Assembly: GCF_030489605.1 (NCBI RefSeq)
Contig: NZ_JAUKFY010000014.1
Span: forward strand, 1-64,000
Reading direction: 5' to 3'
Length of the DNA: 64,000 bases
DNA from: Brevibacillus laterosporus
Lineage (GTDB): Bacteria; Bacillota; Bacilli; Brevibacillales; Brevibacillaceae
This document shows positions 34,619 through 44,363 of the stretch, in pieces (positions within the stretch are counted from its first letter, which is position 1; every line of letters begins with the position of its first letter). The notes under the pieces are model-generated. The model was not told the origin of the DNA. It ran no database searches and worked only from the letters and a program-made list of their open reading frames with translations. The translations under genes and the position numbers were made by a program.

Positions 34619-35752
34619 TCATACCTTAACCTCTGACATTGTAAGTGAAACAGATTGAGTGTTCACCCTTTTAATCGCTTGCTGTTCAGCTGGCTTGAGG
34701 GGGAAAAATCGAAGGGATGTAAGATTTACATACAACGACTGAGAAGAATCCTTCCAAAGCTCTCGATACCGCTCTTCACCAAGCTCTAATTCAAACAGCG
34801 TACCATCTTCCGCCAGCTGACATTCTAATCGGACAAGCGGACCTAATGATGAGACATGTAATACAGTAGCTTCAGCCCAGCCCTCCCCTTTTGGAATGCT
34901 CGATAGCTCCATTTGGTGGGGCCTGATGTACCCAATCGCTTCGGTATGATTCCAGTTCAAAACTTCTTCTGATTTCCATGCTAGCTGTCCTATGTGAATA
35001 GTCCCTTCATGTCCACAGACACGAAATTGATTGACCCTTCCTAAAAAGCTGCAAACAAAGGGATTGCCAGGATTCTGGTAGACTTCGATCGGCATTCCCA
35101 CTTGTTCAATTTTACCCTTATTCATAATTACCACTTGATCTGCCATCTCCAGGGCTTCTTCTTGATCATGTGTCACGAACACAGTAGTGATTTTCAAAGT
35201 ATTATGCAACCGCTTAAGCCAGCGACGCAGTTCCTGACGCACCTGCGCGTCGAGTGCCCCAAACGGCTCATCCAATAATAATACGCTCGGTTCAATAGCT
35301 AATGCACGAGCTAATGCTACTCGCTGTCGTTGCCCGCCAGACAGTTGACCGGGAAAACGTGATTCCAATCCATCCAATTGGACTAAACGGAGAAGTTCCA
35401 TTACCTTTGCTCGAATCCTGTCTTTAGAAGGACGCTTTGCACGAGGCCGTACCTGTAAACCAAAAGCAATATTATCAAAAACGCTCATGTGGCGAAATAG
35501 AGCATAATGCTGAAAAACAAACCCTACTCTTCTTTCCTGAACCGTTGTTTGTGTAGCATCTACTCCGTCAAAGAGGATAACTCCTCGTTCCATTTGCTCA
35601 AGACCCGCAATGAGCCGCAGCAAGGTAGTTTTTCCCGATCCTGAAGGTCCCAATAGCGCAACTAGCTCTCCGCTTGGAATCTGTAGGTTAATATGATCAA
35701 GGGCAGAAAACGTCCCGAAGCTTTTGGATACCTGTTTAATTTCAATGCCCAT
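34619..35752 (-). CDS. cysA: Sulfate/thiosulfate ABC importer ATPase CysA
   Basis: 377 residues. Walker [10 protein letters not shown], signature [15 protein letters not shown], Walker [13 protein letters not shown], then a C-terminal regulatory TOBE-like domain. It energises uptake by CysT/CysW. The ATG (MGIEIKQV) follows GGGGGAGAG and overlaps the cysW end by 11 bases; an upstream ATG would extend it by seven residues into cysW. Last gene of the sulfate operon. Confidence 0.94.
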   Translation of the reverse strand: MGIEIKQVSKSFGTFSALDHINLQIPSGELVALLGPSGSGKTTLLRLIAGLEQMERGVILFDGVDATQTTVQERRVGFVFQHYALFRHMSVFDNIAFGLQVRPRAKRPSKDRIRAKVMELLRLVQLDGLESRFPGQLSGGQRQRVALARALAIEPSVLLLDEPFGALDAQVRQELRRWLKRLHNTLKITTVFVTHDQEEALEMADQVVIMNKGKIEQVGMPIEVYQNPGNPFVCSFLGRVNQFRVCGHEGTIHIGQLAWKSEEVLNWNHTEAIGYIRPHQMELSSIPKGEGWAEATVLHVSSLGPLVRLECQLAEDGTLFELELGEERYRELWKDSSQSLYVNLTSLRFFPLKPAEQQAIKRVNTQSVSLTMSEVKV

Positions 35753-36635
35753 GTACACTCTCCCCCGTTTCATAGCCCCAGACAGGTGCGTCTGCCTTCC
35801 TTTGATTGTATTGCCGTTCTGTTTTCCATTCCATTATGCTCTTGATAATTAGTGTCACAATAGCTAAAAAGGCTAATAGAGTGGCTACCGCAAAGGCGGC
35901 TACAAAATTATATTCGTTATATAAAATTTCCACTTGCAGCGGCACCGTGTTCGTCATCCCGCGGATATGCCCTGATACGACAGATACCGCACCAAATTCG
36001 CCCATGGCACGTGCATTACACAGAATAATCCCATATAACAGTCCCCATTTGAGATTAGGCAATGTGACCCGCCAAAAGGTTTGCCATCCCGTAGCTCCAA
36101 GTGACAAAGCTGCTTCCTCTTCCTCATTGCCAAGGGATTGCATGGCTGGAATCAGCTCTCGCGCTACATAGGGAAAAGTAACAAACATGGTTGCTAAAAT
36201 AATACCTGGAACCGCAAAGATGATCTTGATATCGTAGGCTTCTAACCATGTTCCCAGCAATCCTTGCGTACCAAATAACAGGACAAACAAAAACCCAGAG
36301 ATAACAGGAGAGACAGCTACAGGCAAATCAATGAGGGTGAGTAGCATGCTTTTCCCCCGAAACTGATATTTAGCAATTGCCCAAGCCGCAGCAATCCCAA
36401 ACAACGTATTTAGCGGAACAGAAATTGCGGCTACCAGCAGAGTAAGCTGTATAGCTTCTACCGCATCCGGCTCGGCGATCGCCTGCCAAAATGGTAGGAG
36501 GCCGTGCTTTAGTGCCTCCGTAAACACGGATAACAGCGGCACAATCAAAAACAATCCTAAAAACAGCACGGAGATTACGATCATGAACCAAGCCCCTGGA
36601 TGTTTATCAATATCAGGCTGGTTAGACAATGACAT
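35742..36635 (-). CDS. cysW: Sulfate ABC importer permease CysW
   Basis: 297 residues, six helices, with the EAA loop [32 protein letters not shown] that docks CysA and the SulP-type [29 protein letters not shown] segment characteristic of CysW. Start follows GGGAGGG. Eighteen bases after cysT. Confidence 0.94.
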   Translation of the reverse strand: MSLSNQPDIDKHPGAWFMIVISVLFLGLFLIVPLLSVFTEALKHGLLPFWQAIAEPDAVEAIQLTLLVAAISVPLNTLFGIAAAWAIAKYQFRGKSMLLTLIDLPVAVSPVISGFLFVLLFGTQGLLGTWLEAYDIKIIFAVPGIILATMFVTFPYVARELIPAMQSLGNEEEEAALSLGATGWQTFWRVTLPNLKWGLLYGIILCNARAMGEFGAVSVVSGHIRGMTNTVPLQVEILYNEYNFVAAFAVATLLAFLAIVTLIIKSIMEWKTERQYNQRKADAPVWGYETGESVHGH

Positions 36636-36653
36636 GTTGTACCCTCCCCTTTT

Positions 36654-37493
36654 CTATGTGTCCATTCGGTACATTTTCCGGCTCCACCACTGTAGGATAT
36701 TGGTTAAAAGCAAAATAACAAATGATAGCAGAAGCATGACCGAAGCAATTGCTGTTGCACCTGCGTAATCAAACTGCTCCAGCTTTGTCATGATTAAAAG
36801 CGGAGTTATTTCCGTTTTCATCGGCATATTTCCTGATATGAATACAACCGATCCATACTCCCCAACTGCTCTAGCTAGGGCTAACGTGAACCCTGTCAGC
36901 AAAGCAGGTACAAGCTGAGGAAAAATAACCCGCCAAAACGTAATCCACCGAGTGGCACCAAGACTGGAGGCCGCCTCTTCCATTTGCCGATCCACATCAT
37001 GCAATACAGGTTGCACAGTGCGAATCACGAACGGAATTCCGATAAAGATGAAGGCAACCGTAACCCCAAGTGAAGTAAAGGCAACCTTAATACCCAGTGG
37101 CTCAATATATTGACCGATCCAACCATTAGGTGCATAAACCGCTGTAAGCGAAATACCAGCTACCGCAGTGGGCAGGGCAAAGGGCAGATCAACCAGTCCA
37201 TCAAGAATTTTTTTACCAGGAAAGCGATAACGAACCAGCACCCAAGCGATCAGTAAGCCAAACACTGTATTTACTAGGGCAGCCCCCAAAGCGGCTAAAA
37301 AACTAAGCTTATAGGATGCTATCACTCGGTCGGCAAGTACAATAGATAAAAATTGATCCCAGCTAAGAGAGCTAGTCGATATCACAAGCACAGATAAAGG
37401 AAACAGCACAAGAAGGCTCACATAGACAACCGTATACCCTAGCGATAGACCGAATCCCGGTATGATACCCGACTGCTTCCGTATGTTTTTCAT
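36654..37493 (-). CDS. cysT: Sulfate ABC importer permease CysT
   Basis: 279 residues, six helices. EAA loop MEEAASSLGATRWITFWRVIFPQLVPALLTG and AVGEYGSVVFISGNMPMKTEITPLLI mark CysT (CysU). It pairs with CysW to form the channel. Start follows AAGGTGG. Thirty-eight bases after the binding-protein gene. Confidence 0.94.
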   Translation of the reverse strand: MKNIRKQSGIIPGFGLSLGYTVVYVSLLVLFPLSVLVISTSSLSWDQFLSIVLADRVIASYKLSFLAALGAALVNTVFGLLIAWVLVRYRFPGKKILDGLVDLPFALPTAVAGISLTAVYAPNGWIGQYIEPLGIKVAFTSLGVTVAFIFIGIPFVIRTVQPVLHDVDRQMEEAASSLGATRWITFWRVIFPQLVPALLTGFTLALARAVGEYGSVVFISGNMPMKTEITPLLIMTKLEQFDYAGATAIASVMLLLSFVILLLTNILQWWSRKMYRMDT

Positions 37494-37531
37494 TTGTACA
37501 CCACCTTGTGTCAGCTACGTCTATTATTCGA

Positions 37532-38674
37532 TTATGGCTGATAGATTTGGTCAAAAATTCCTCCATCGGCAAAATGAGCTTGGTGAGCTTCTTGCCAATT
37601 TCCAGCTATCTCTTCAATTGTGAAGAGCTTGATAGGAGGAAATTGATTAGCATATGCTTTAGCTACCGACTCTAAGCGTGGTCTGTAAAAGTTCTGAGCT
37701 GCAATTTTCTGCCCTTCCTCCGAATACAAGTATTTTACATAAGCCTCTGCTACCTCTTTCGTTCCTTTTTTCTCAGTGATTTTATCTACAACGGTCACTG
37801 GCGGCTCTGCTAAAATACTGACGGAGGGTACGACAATCTCCACTTTGTCCCGCCCGATTTCATTGATAGCCAGAAATGCTTCATTTTCCCAAGCAAGAAG
37901 CACATCGCCAATCCCCCGCTCTACAAAAGTCGTTGTGGAACCGCGCGCTCCTGAATCTAGAACTGGCACCTGCTTGAATAACCGCTGTACAAATTCTTTA
38001 GCCTTTTCGTCACTGTCGTGGCTGAGCTGTTTGGCATAGCCCCAAGCGGCTAAGTAGTTCCATCTTGCCCCTCCTGAGGTTTTCGGATTAGGAGTTATTA
38101 CTTGAACGTCCTGTTTTAGCAGATCGCTCCAATCCTTAATCTGCTTTGGATTCCCCTTACGAACCAGAAACACAATAGTGGAGGTGTAAGGCGAGCTTTT
38201 TTGTTCCAAGCGGGATTGCCATTCCTTTTGAATCAGTCCCTTTTTTGCAATCGCATCAATGTCATAAGCGAGACCCAGCGTGACAACATCAGCTTCCAAT
38301 CCATCAATAACCGCGCGGGATTGCTTGCCCGAGCCACCATGTGATTGTTTTATGGTCACGGTTTGGCCTGTTTTATTTTTCCAGTAATCAGCAAAGCTTT
38401 TATTATAATCCTGATAAAATTCACGTGTCGGATCATAGGAGACATTTAGCAGCTCAATAGGCTTTGACGAGGATTGATTATTGCTAGAAACGGCTGTGGC
38501 AGTACCTGCTGTTTTGGCTCCCATATCATGATTTGAACCTGTAGAGGATGCTCCCCCTCCGCACCCTGACAGTATAAGCGCCAAGCTGCCCGAAAGAAGA
38601 CAGGTTAGCCACCGCAGCCGCTTTTTACTGCTTAGAAATGTTGCTTTCGTTATGGTTGCAGAGCTTATTTGCAT
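37532..38674 (-). CDS. Sulfate/thiosulfate-binding lipoprotein (Sbp/CysP)
   Basis: 380 residues. Signal peptide with a long basic N-region and lipobox LSGC (Cys38), then a Ser/Thr/Ala-rich linker and the binding domain: [50 protein letters not shown] and [22 protein letters not shown], all typical of sulfate-binding proteins. Captures sulfate outside the membrane. First transporter gene of the operon; a terminator hairpin separates it from yezD. Confidence 0.95.
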   Translation of the reverse strand: MQISSATITKATFLSSKKRLRWLTCLLSGSLALILSGCGGGASSTGSNHDMGAKTAGTATAVSSNNQSSSKPIELLNVSYDPTREFYQDYNKSFADYWKNKTGQTVTIKQSHGGSGKQSRAVIDGLEADVVTLGLAYDIDAIAKKGLIQKEWQSRLEQKSSPYTSTIVFLVRKGNPKQIKDWSDLLKQDVQVITPNPKTSGGARWNYLAAWGYAKQLSHDSDEKAKEFVQRLFKQVPVLDSGARGSTTTFVERGIGDVLLAWENEAFLAINEIGRDKVEIVVPSVSILAEPPVTVVDKITEKKGTKEVAEAYVKYLYSEEGQKIAAQNFYRPRLESVAKAYANQFPPIKLFTIEEIAGNWQEAHQAHFADGGIFDQIYQP

Positions 38675-38731
38675 TTAATTACCCCCTTCATCTTGTCTAA
38701 TCGTCCAATGAGGCATGTTGTGCTTGTATAC

Positions 38732-38778
38732 AAAAAAGACCCCTTCCGTTCACTCTCCACTGGCAAACGTAAGGAGCC
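38732..38778 (-). terminator. Attenuator-like terminator between yezD and sbp
   Basis: Minus strand: GGCTCCTT-A-CGTT ... AACG-G-AAGGGGTC followed by six T residues. It is preceded directly by a small hairpin TCGG-ACAA-CCGA. It lies inside the transcript that should run from yezD into the transporter genes. Confidence 0.7.
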
Positions 38779-38799
38779 TTCGGTTGTCCGATCGGCACT

Positions 38800-38985
38800 C
38801 TACCCTTTTTGTTTTTTCGAAAATTCTTTCTTTTCTAGCGAATAACGATGACGCTCTACTCTCTCAATTTGTGTAATGTTTGAATCATGAATCGTAATAT
38901 GCACGGAGCCATACTCAATATCTTTCAAAGCATCTGAAATTTTCTGCATCCATAGGTCTTGTCGACTTGCCTGCTGTTCAGACAT
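38800..38985 (-). CDS. yezD: YezD family (DUF2292) small protein
   Basis: 61 residues: MQKISDALKDIEYGSVHITIHDSNITQIERVERHR is the YezD signature (IEYGS-x-ITIHDG-x-ITQIE). The family travels with sulfate and sulfonate uptake genes; its role is unknown. Excellent site (AAGGAGG) before the ATG. First gene after the promoter with CymR-like box. Confidence 0.9.
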   Translation of the reverse strand: MSEQQASRQDLWMQKISDALKDIEYGSVHITIHDSNITQIERVERHRYSLEKKEFSKKQKG

Positions 38986-39054
38986 ACCGTTTGCCTCCTT
39001 CTTGCCTGTTCCCCTTTTTTGATAGACACCAAAAATTAGGAAACTTTGTATTTG

Positions 39055-39093
39055 AGTTTAATCACATAATTCCTATCTGTCAAGTTGGAATTA
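39055..39093 (-). promoter_or_regulatory. yezD-sulfate operon promoter with CymR-like box
   Basis: Minus strand: -35 TTGACA, 17-base spacer, -10 TAAACT. The -35 lies inside an AATTCC-N13-GGAATT inverted repeat resembling the GGAATT-containing CymR target, as expected for a cysteine-responsive repressor blocking RNA polymerase. Confidence 0.65.
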
Positions 39094-39095
39094 AA

Positions 39096-39138
39096 TAAAA
39101 AAAGCATCTTTCCTGCGACATGCACAGAAAAATGCTTT
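39096..39138 (-). terminator. Terminator of the pyroglutamate operon
   Basis: AAGCATTTTTCTG / CAGGAAAGATGCTT with mismatches, followed by seven T residues on the minus strand. Confidence 0.85.
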
Positions 39139-39179
39139 GATGTGAAAACAAGCGTTTAGCAAAGGAATAAACACAATGA

Positions 39180-40199
39180 CTACCGTTTCATTTGCAAATG
39201 GATTCCCTGCCGCAGCTCAATAAAAAATTGCTCACGCTCTATCAACAGCTGTTCGGATTCGTCCCTGCTTATCTCTGTAAACACGATCTCCTCCCCGGGC
39301 CTCATCTGCGCCAAAATTGGTAAATCAACTGTAGCTACCTGACCAATTCGCGGATAGCCTCCCGTCGTTTGCCGATCGCCAAGCAAAATAATCGGATACC
39401 CCTCTGCCGGCACTTGAATGGTCCCAAAGGCAACAGCCTCCGATAATAATTCAATTGGATCTGCTAATTGAAGAACAGCTCCCTGAAGACGATACCCCAT
39501 GCGATCAGATTGAGATGTGATTTTATAGGAGGAATGAAATAAATTCCGTTGGCTCTCTGAGGTAAACAAGGAAAAATGGGTTCCCCGACTAATGCGCACT
39601 TGCGGATTTCTTCGGTACGTTGCTAGGCATTCGGCACTAACACTCCAATCTACACTTGCCCAGCTTCCCACAGATGGCTTCTTCGCTAATCTCTGGTGCC
39701 AATTCTTTAGAAAAGCCCGCGTCACATCAGCTTGCTCACCTACTGCTAGATAGTCGCCTGCCTGCAAGCTTCTGCCCTGATAGCCTCCCATTCCGGCGCG
39801 AGCATATGTACTGCGGCTGCCTAGCACCTGCTCAACCTCAATACCGCCTGCAACAGCCAGATAAGCCCGACAGCCAGTCCGACAGCCTCCGCCTTTCATA
39901 ACCGTACCCGCTCTGATAAGAATAGGACGCCACATAGGTAAACGCTCACCATTGATCGTAAAAGACAAATCTGCTCCTGCAATTGCAATGAGACTATCGT
40001 GCTCAAAAGCTAACTCCGCTCCTGTAAGCGTCATTTCTAACGTTGCAAGCTGCTCTGAATTGCCCACTAGCATGTTGGCAATCCGCAAGGCTAAAGGGTC
40101 CATCGCTTCGCTAGTCACAACCCCGTATTTTCGAAATCCAAACCGCCCTTGATCTTGAATGAAAGTGAGTAATCCCGGTTTAATTACGCGTATGCTCAT
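39180..40199 (-). CDS. pxpC: 5-oxoprolinase subunit C (PxpC/KipA)
   Basis: About 339 residues; biotin-dependent-carboxyltransferase-like fold. VIKPGLLTFIQDQGRFGFRKYG at the start, then GxxGAEL-type and YLAVAGGIEVEQVLGSRSTYARAGMGGYQGR, and ILLGDRQTTGGYPRIGQVATVDLPILAQ near the end. With PxpA and PxpB it hydrolyses 5-oxoproline to glutamate using ATP. I chose the ATG that overlaps the pxpB stop (ATGA). Confidence 0.93.
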   Translation of the reverse strand: MSIRVIKPGLLTFIQDQGRFGFRKYGVVTSEAMDPLALRIANMLVGNSEQLATLEMTLTGAELAFEHDSLIAIAGADLSFTINGERLPMWRPILIRAGTVMKGGGCRTGCRAYLAVAGGIEVEQVLGSRSTYARAGMGGYQGRSLQAGDYLAVGEQADVTRAFLKNWHQRLAKKPSVGSWASVDWSVSAECLATYRRNPQVRISRGTHFSLFTSESQRNLFHSSYKITSQSDRMGYRLQGAVLQLADPIELLSEAVAFGTIQVPAEGYPIILLGDRQTTGGYPRIGQVATVDLPILAQMRPGEEIVFTEISRDESEQLLIEREQFFIELRQGIHLQMKR

Positions 40200-40969
40200 G
40201 ACTGTTCCCCTCCCCACTCCAGATATTCCTGTTGGGTAATCGGGCGGAAACGAACTGTATCACCTGCCCGTAAGTAACTAGGCGGATTCTGCTTGGCGCG
40301 AAACAACGCAAGCGGAGTCCGGCCGATCAACTGCCAACCACCCGGGGTTTCGATTGGATAGACCCCCGTCTGCTCTCCACCAATACCTACTGAGCCAACC
40401 GGAATCTGCAAGCGTGGAGAAGCTCTCCTTGGCGTAGCTATTTCAGTGGACATTCCTCCCAGGTACGGGAACCCGGGTGCAAAACCGATCATGTAAACCT
40501 TATATACAGCTGACGAGTGAATACGAATAACCTCTTCTGGAGTAATCTGATGATATTTGGCTACCTCTTCTAAATCTGGCCCATATTCTCCCCCGTAGCA
40601 GACAGGAATTTCAATTAATCGTGATTGTTGCTCCAGCTTGCTTGTATGCTCTGCTAACATCCCATTTACTTTATTGACTACAATCTCATACGCGGTGCTG
40701 TTTGTCTGTTGGTTCACTACCTGTTTAACCATGATAGGATCATAATAAATCGCCACGCTTGTAAAAGCCGGTACAAATTCAATCATGCCGGGAAACGGAT
40801 GTTGTTCGATATGAGTAGCAAAAGCCTGTACAAGCTGGTAAATATCCGCATCCTCATTATTCGCTAATTGGAATTGCACCAGCACTGCTGCATCTCCCAG
40901 CGGCAGAATCTGAACAGACCATTTTTGCTGGATCGCTTGTTCTTCTATCTGTTTATCTGGCTGTTGCAC
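40196..40969 (-). CDS. pxpB: 5-oxoprolinase subunit B (PxpB/KipI)
   Basis: 257 residues. N-terminal LPLGDAAVLVQF, middle IEIPVCYGGEYGPDLEEVA, and MIGFAPGFPYLGGM with TPRRASPRLQIPVGSVGIGGEQTGVYPIETPGGWQLIGRTPL, all diagnostic. KipI in B. subtilis also inhibits sporulation kinase A, but the conserved enzymatic role is 5-oxoprolinase. Starts with GTG after AGAGGTG. Stop overlaps pxpC. Confidence 0.94.
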   Translation of the reverse strand: MQQPDKQIEEQAIQQKWSVQILPLGDAAVLVQFQLANNEDADIYQLVQAFATHIEQHPFPGMIEFVPAFTSVAIYYDPIMVKQVVNQQTNSTAYEIVVNKVNGMLAEHTSKLEQQSRLIEIPVCYGGEYGPDLEEVAKYHQITPEEVIRIHSSAVYKVYMIGFAPGFPYLGGMSTEIATPRRASPRLQIPVGSVGIGGEQTGVYPIETPGGWQLIGRTPLALFRAKQNPPSYLRAGDTVRFRPITQQEYLEWGGEQS

Positions 40970-40992
40970 CTGATCACCTCTACCATTTCTCT

Positions 40993-41643
40993 CTAACTGA
41001 TCTGTCCTTCTATCGCCTTAATATCCTGCTCGACTCCTACACTGGTACGAACGATAACCTCCAAAGCTTTTTTCACGCTCATCAAGCCCATGCTTGGCTG
41101 TCCGGGAAACCGAACGGCCTGTTCAGGTAAATAAGGAATATGAATAAAACCCCCCTTTGTCCTTGTAAAACGCGTAGCTATCAGATGAGCTAAGCCATAA
41201 AAGAGATGATTGCAAACAAATGTACCCGCTGTCTGAGAAACGGAGGCAGGAATCCCTGCCAAACGAACCTCTTTGACAATAGCTTTGATCGGCAACGTAG
41301 ACCAGTAAGCTACCGGACCTTCTTCTATAATGGGCTGATCGATTGGTTGATTCCCCTCATTATCTGGAATACGGGCATCATCTACATTAATCGCTACCCG
41401 TTCTACCGTAATGTCTGGGCGTCCGCCTGCCTGTCCGACACAAATTACGACGTCAGGCTGCACTTCGGCCATGCTGTTCTCCAAGACTTCCAGAGAACGA
41501 TGAAAGACAGTGGGAATTTGTTTGATGAATACCTCGACATTAGGAATATCAAGCTTGTGGCATTGTTGCACTGCTTCCCATGCAGGATTGATTTGTTCCC
41601 CGCCAAAAGGATCAAAACCGGTTAACAAAACTTTCTTCACCAT
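40993..41643 (-). CDS. pcp: Pyrrolidone-carboxylate peptidase (Pcp)
   Basis: 216 residues. Cysteine peptidase removing N-terminal pyroglutamate. Catalytic Glu81, Cys144 ([12 protein letters not shown]) and His168 ([10 protein letters not shown]) fall at the canonical positions; the N-terminal [20 protein letters not shown] is typical. It supplies 5-oxoproline to the PxpABC enzyme encoded around it. Start after AGGAGG. Confidence 0.96.
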   Translation of the reverse strand: MVKKVLLTGFDPFGGEQINPAWEAVQQCHKLDIPNVEVFIKQIPTVFHRSLEVLENSMAEVQPDVVICVGQAGGRPDITVERVAINVDDARIPDNEGNQPIDQPIIEEGPVAYWSTLPIKAIVKEVRLAGIPASVSQTAGTFVCNHLFYGLAHLIATRFTRTKGGFIHIPYLPEQAVRFPGQPSMGLMSVKKALEVIVRTSVGVEQDIKAIEGQIS

Positions 41644-41653
41644 GATATTCCTC

Positions 41654-42607
41654 CTAAAACATCAAATAGTACATTAAAAAGATATTAATTCCTAACAGCA
41701 ATAAAGCAGTCGGAGCCTGCGCTTTTATCACTGCATTTTTATCGGGCAAATCTAAGAGAGCCGCTGGAACAATATTAAAATTGGCTGCCATCGGAGTAAG
41801 CAACGTGCCACAATAACCGGAAAACATACCAATTGCCCCCAACACGGCTGGGTTTCCGCCGTGCATTTGAACTAACAAGGGCAGCCCAATCCCAGCAGTC
41901 ATGACGGGAAAAGCCGCAAATGCATTCCCCATTACCATCGTGAACAAGGCCATCCCCAATACATATGCAACGACAACTAGGAAACGATTATCCACCGGAA
42001 TCGCAGAGCTTACCAGATCAGCGATCACTGTGCCCACTCCTGCGGCTCCAAATAAGGCCCCCAATGTGGCTAGCATTTGCGGCAGGACAGCAGCCCAGCC
42101 GATCGCATCCAGCAAACGGCGAGACTCTTTTACTGGCTGAATCCCTTTTGTCTTGGTAATGCTCATCGCTACCAGTAACGAGACTAAACACGCGACTCCT
42201 AAGCTCACCAGCGTAACGTTCTGTTGATCGAGTAAAAACATTTCGCCTATTTTCGCATTTTTCAATAAAACACTGCCAATCACAGTCACAACCGGGATCA
42301 ATAGTGCGGGGATAAACAAACGATTCCCAAAACGTTTGGCACTAGCCTCTCTTTGTTCATCCGTTGTTTGCTGATACGTTCCCAAACGTACTCCGCCCAA
42401 ACCAGCAATAAGCGCCATTAAGAGTACAATGATGCCCATGACTAAGGAAGATACTAGCTTGCCTCCTAAAAAGGAAAAGGCAAATAAGGCCCAGAAAAGG
42501 GAGGTGGTAAAACGACGAGGATTACTTTTGTCTCTTAACGCTAAAATCGCAATAATGACTAGAAACACGCCGGCAAGATAATAGATAAAATCTAACTGGA
42601 TGAACAT
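41654..42607 (-). CDS. DUF979 membrane protein
   Basis: About 317 residues, eight to ten helices, with [60 protein letters not shown], the DUF979 hallmark. It always pairs with DUF969. Position beside pcp and pxpABC suggests the pair imports pyroglutamate or pyroglutamyl peptides; this is inference. I chose the ATG (MFIQLDF) after AAGGGAAGG. Confidence 0.88.
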   Translation of the reverse strand: MFIQLDFIYYLAGVFLVIIAILALRDKSNPRRFTTSLFWALFAFSFLGGKLVSSLVMGIIVLLMALIAGLGGVRLGTYQQTTDEQREASAKRFGNRLFIPALLIPVVTVIGSVLLKNAKIGEMFLLDQQNVTLVSLGVACLVSLLVAMSITKTKGIQPVKESRRLLDAIGWAAVLPQMLATLGALFGAAGVGTVIADLVSSAIPVDNRFLVVVAYVLGMALFTMVMGNAFAAFPVMTAGIGLPLLVQMHGGNPAVLGAIGMFSGYCGTLLTPMAANFNIVPAALLDLPDKNAVIKAQAPTALLLLGINIFLMYYLMF

Positions 42608-42634
42608 AGCGGTCACCTTCCCTTCCATGTATTA

Positions 42635-43327
42635 CTACGCACTTTTGCTCAGTTTTTTGCTTTCTTCCATGTATCTTCTGATTTTTCCATCAAATAAATA
42701 TAATCTCGTGCCATGAATCAGGAAGGCCGCAATTGCGGTTGGAATCCCCCATACTGCTATATGAAGAGGTTCAAGCGAGATGCCGTTTTGTTGGAAGAAG
42801 CCATGCATTAATAGGACGGCACCAAAAGCAATAAAAATGTCTTCTCCAAAAAATAAACCAATATTATCTGTAGCTGCTGATTGAGCTTTAATCTTGTTGC
42901 TGAGCTCTTTAGGCAATTGACCGTGTTTGTTCTCGGCTGCTCCTTCCGCCATCGGAGCTACCAACGGACGAACCATCTGAGCATGTCCACCTAAGCTGGT
43001 TAGTCCTAGCATGGCAGTCACTTCTCGTACAAATAGATACAAAATCAGCAATCGACCCGTAGTAGCCGCTTTTACTTTGCGAATTAATCGCTGCGACTGT
43101 TCCTTTAGCCCGTACCGTTCTAATAGACCGATAATTGGCAATGTTAAAATAAACAACGATAAATAGCGGTTCTTTTCAAAAGCTTCTCCAAATGTAATTA
43201 AGATTTGTTCAAACGATAAATTCCCTGCAAGTCCCGTAGCAATCCCTGCCACTGTAACAACGAGTAGTGGATTAAAGCGCAAAGCAAATCCGACAATAAC
43301 AATGAAAATTCCGATCAGTGATAACAT
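42635..43327 (-). CDS. DUF969 membrane protein
   Basis: About 230 residues, six helices, with LGLTSLGGHAQMVRPLVAPMAEGAAE and KIKAQSAATDNIGLFFGEDIFIAFGAVLLM, typical of DUF969. Together with DUF979 it looks like one split transporter. Start ATG follows GGGAGG by eight bases. Confidence 0.88.
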   Translation of the reverse strand: MLSLIGIFIVIVGFALRFNPLLVVTVAGIATGLAGNLSFEQILITFGEAFEKNRYLSLFILTLPIIGLLERYGLKEQSQRLIRKVKAATTGRLLILYLFVREVTAMLGLTSLGGHAQMVRPLVAPMAEGAAENKHGQLPKELSNKIKAQSAATDNIGLFFGEDIFIAFGAVLLMHGFFQQNGISLEPLHIAVWGIPTAIAAFLIHGTRLYLFDGKIRRYMEESKKLSKSA

Positions 43328-43408
43328 GTACAACCTCCCTTTATCTCATGGAATCTACCTGTTTATCTCTATTTGGTAAAACATTTTTGTTTACTCTTTT
43401 ACATAGCC

Positions 43409-44176
43409 TTATGCTTGATGTCCTACCGTTTCAACTCTGATCTGTTCGTTTTCCAATTGTGATCGAATCTGTCTGGCAAAGGATAGCGCATGAGCTCCAT
43501 CACCGTGAATGCAGACGGTATCCGCTTGAATCCTAACATCTGTTCCTTGCTGTGAGATAACTTTCCCTTCTTTAACCATTCGAATTACTTGACTGACTGC
43601 TGCATTCGTATCAGTTAAAACAGCATCGGGCTGTCGGCGGGAGGTAAGCGATCTATCGCTTTGATAGGTGCGATCGGCAAATACCTCATGGGCACTGCGT
43701 AATCCAAGCTTTTCGGCTGCCTTAAGCAATCGGCTTCCTGATAGCCCGTACAAAATTAATTCTGAATCCAAGCTATACACCGCTTCTGCAATCGCTTCGG
43801 CCAAGCTCTCACTTTGTGCCGCCATATTGTACAAGGCTCCATGCGGCTTCACATGATGCAGAACACCTCCTTGAGCTTTCACAAAGGCATGCAGGGCTCC
43901 TATCTGGTATAGCACCATATCATGTGCCTCGCGTGGTGAAATGTCCATCGTACGGCGGCCAAAGCCGATTAAATCGGGCAGTCCGGGATGTGCTCCAATC
44001 GCCACCCCTTTTTCCAGAGCCATGCGAACGGTCTGACGCATGGTGGATGGATCTCCTGCATGATAACCGCAAGCGATATTTGCCGAGCTGATAAATGCAA
44101 GAATCTCTTCATCATTCCCCATCTGGTACGCGCCAAAGCTCTCTCCCAAATCACAATTCAAATCTACGCGATACAT
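43409..44176 (-). CDS. pxpA: 5-oxoprolinase subunit A (PxpA, LamB/YcsF family)
   Basis: 255 residues. [23 protein letters not shown] at the start, [34 protein letters not shown] and [10 protein letters not shown] are all family signatures. The catalytic subunit with PxpB and PxpC. First gene of the operon; start after GGGAGGGG. A palindromic operator lies about 60 bases upstream. Confidence 0.95.
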   Translation of the reverse strand: MYRVDLNCDLGESFGAYQMGNDEEILAFISSANIACGYHAGDPSTMRQTVRMALEKGVAIGAHPGLPDLIGFGRRTMDISPREAHDMVLYQIGALHAFVKAQGGVLHHVKPHGALYNMAAQSESLAEAIAEAVYSLDSELILYGLSGSRLLKAAEKLGLRSAHEVFADRTYQSDRSLTSRRQPDAVLTDTNAAVSQVIRMVKEGKVISQQGTDVRIQADTVCIHGDGAHALSFARQIRSQLENEQIRVETVGHQA

Positions 44177-44234
44177 TGCTTCCCCTCCCTTTGAGTTCTA
44201 CTGTTGTGATACTTTGATCTGCCAGCATCACCCG

Positions 44235-44249
44235 TTCCGAAATTCGGAA
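44235..44249. promoter_or_regulatory. Palindrome upstream of pxpA (IclR-type operator)
   Basis: TTCCGAA-A-TTCGGAA, perfect 7-1-7 palindrome, with a further GTTCC half-site nearby. IclR regulators often bind GGAA/TTCC dyads, and the IclR gene is the next gene. Confidence 0.6.
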
Positions 44250-44323
44250 TAATCGTTCCATTTTTTATATTTTAACTCATTATAGATTTAGTTTAATAGA
44301 TTGACAAGAAGCAATTTACAGAA

Positions 44324-44354
44324 AAAACTACCCAACAAATCGCTAGGTAGTTTT
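44324..44354 (-). terminator. Terminator of the IclR regulator gene
   Basis: AAAACTACC / GGTAGTTTT stem, followed on the minus strand by a T-run (TTTTTTC). Confidence 0.82.
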
Positions 44355-44363
44355 GAGTGAAAG

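Noticed and set aside
38675-38800. A SAM (S-box) riboswitch in the sulfate operon
   Set aside because: The S-box core sequences are absent; the structure seen is a terminator with a small preceding hairpin.
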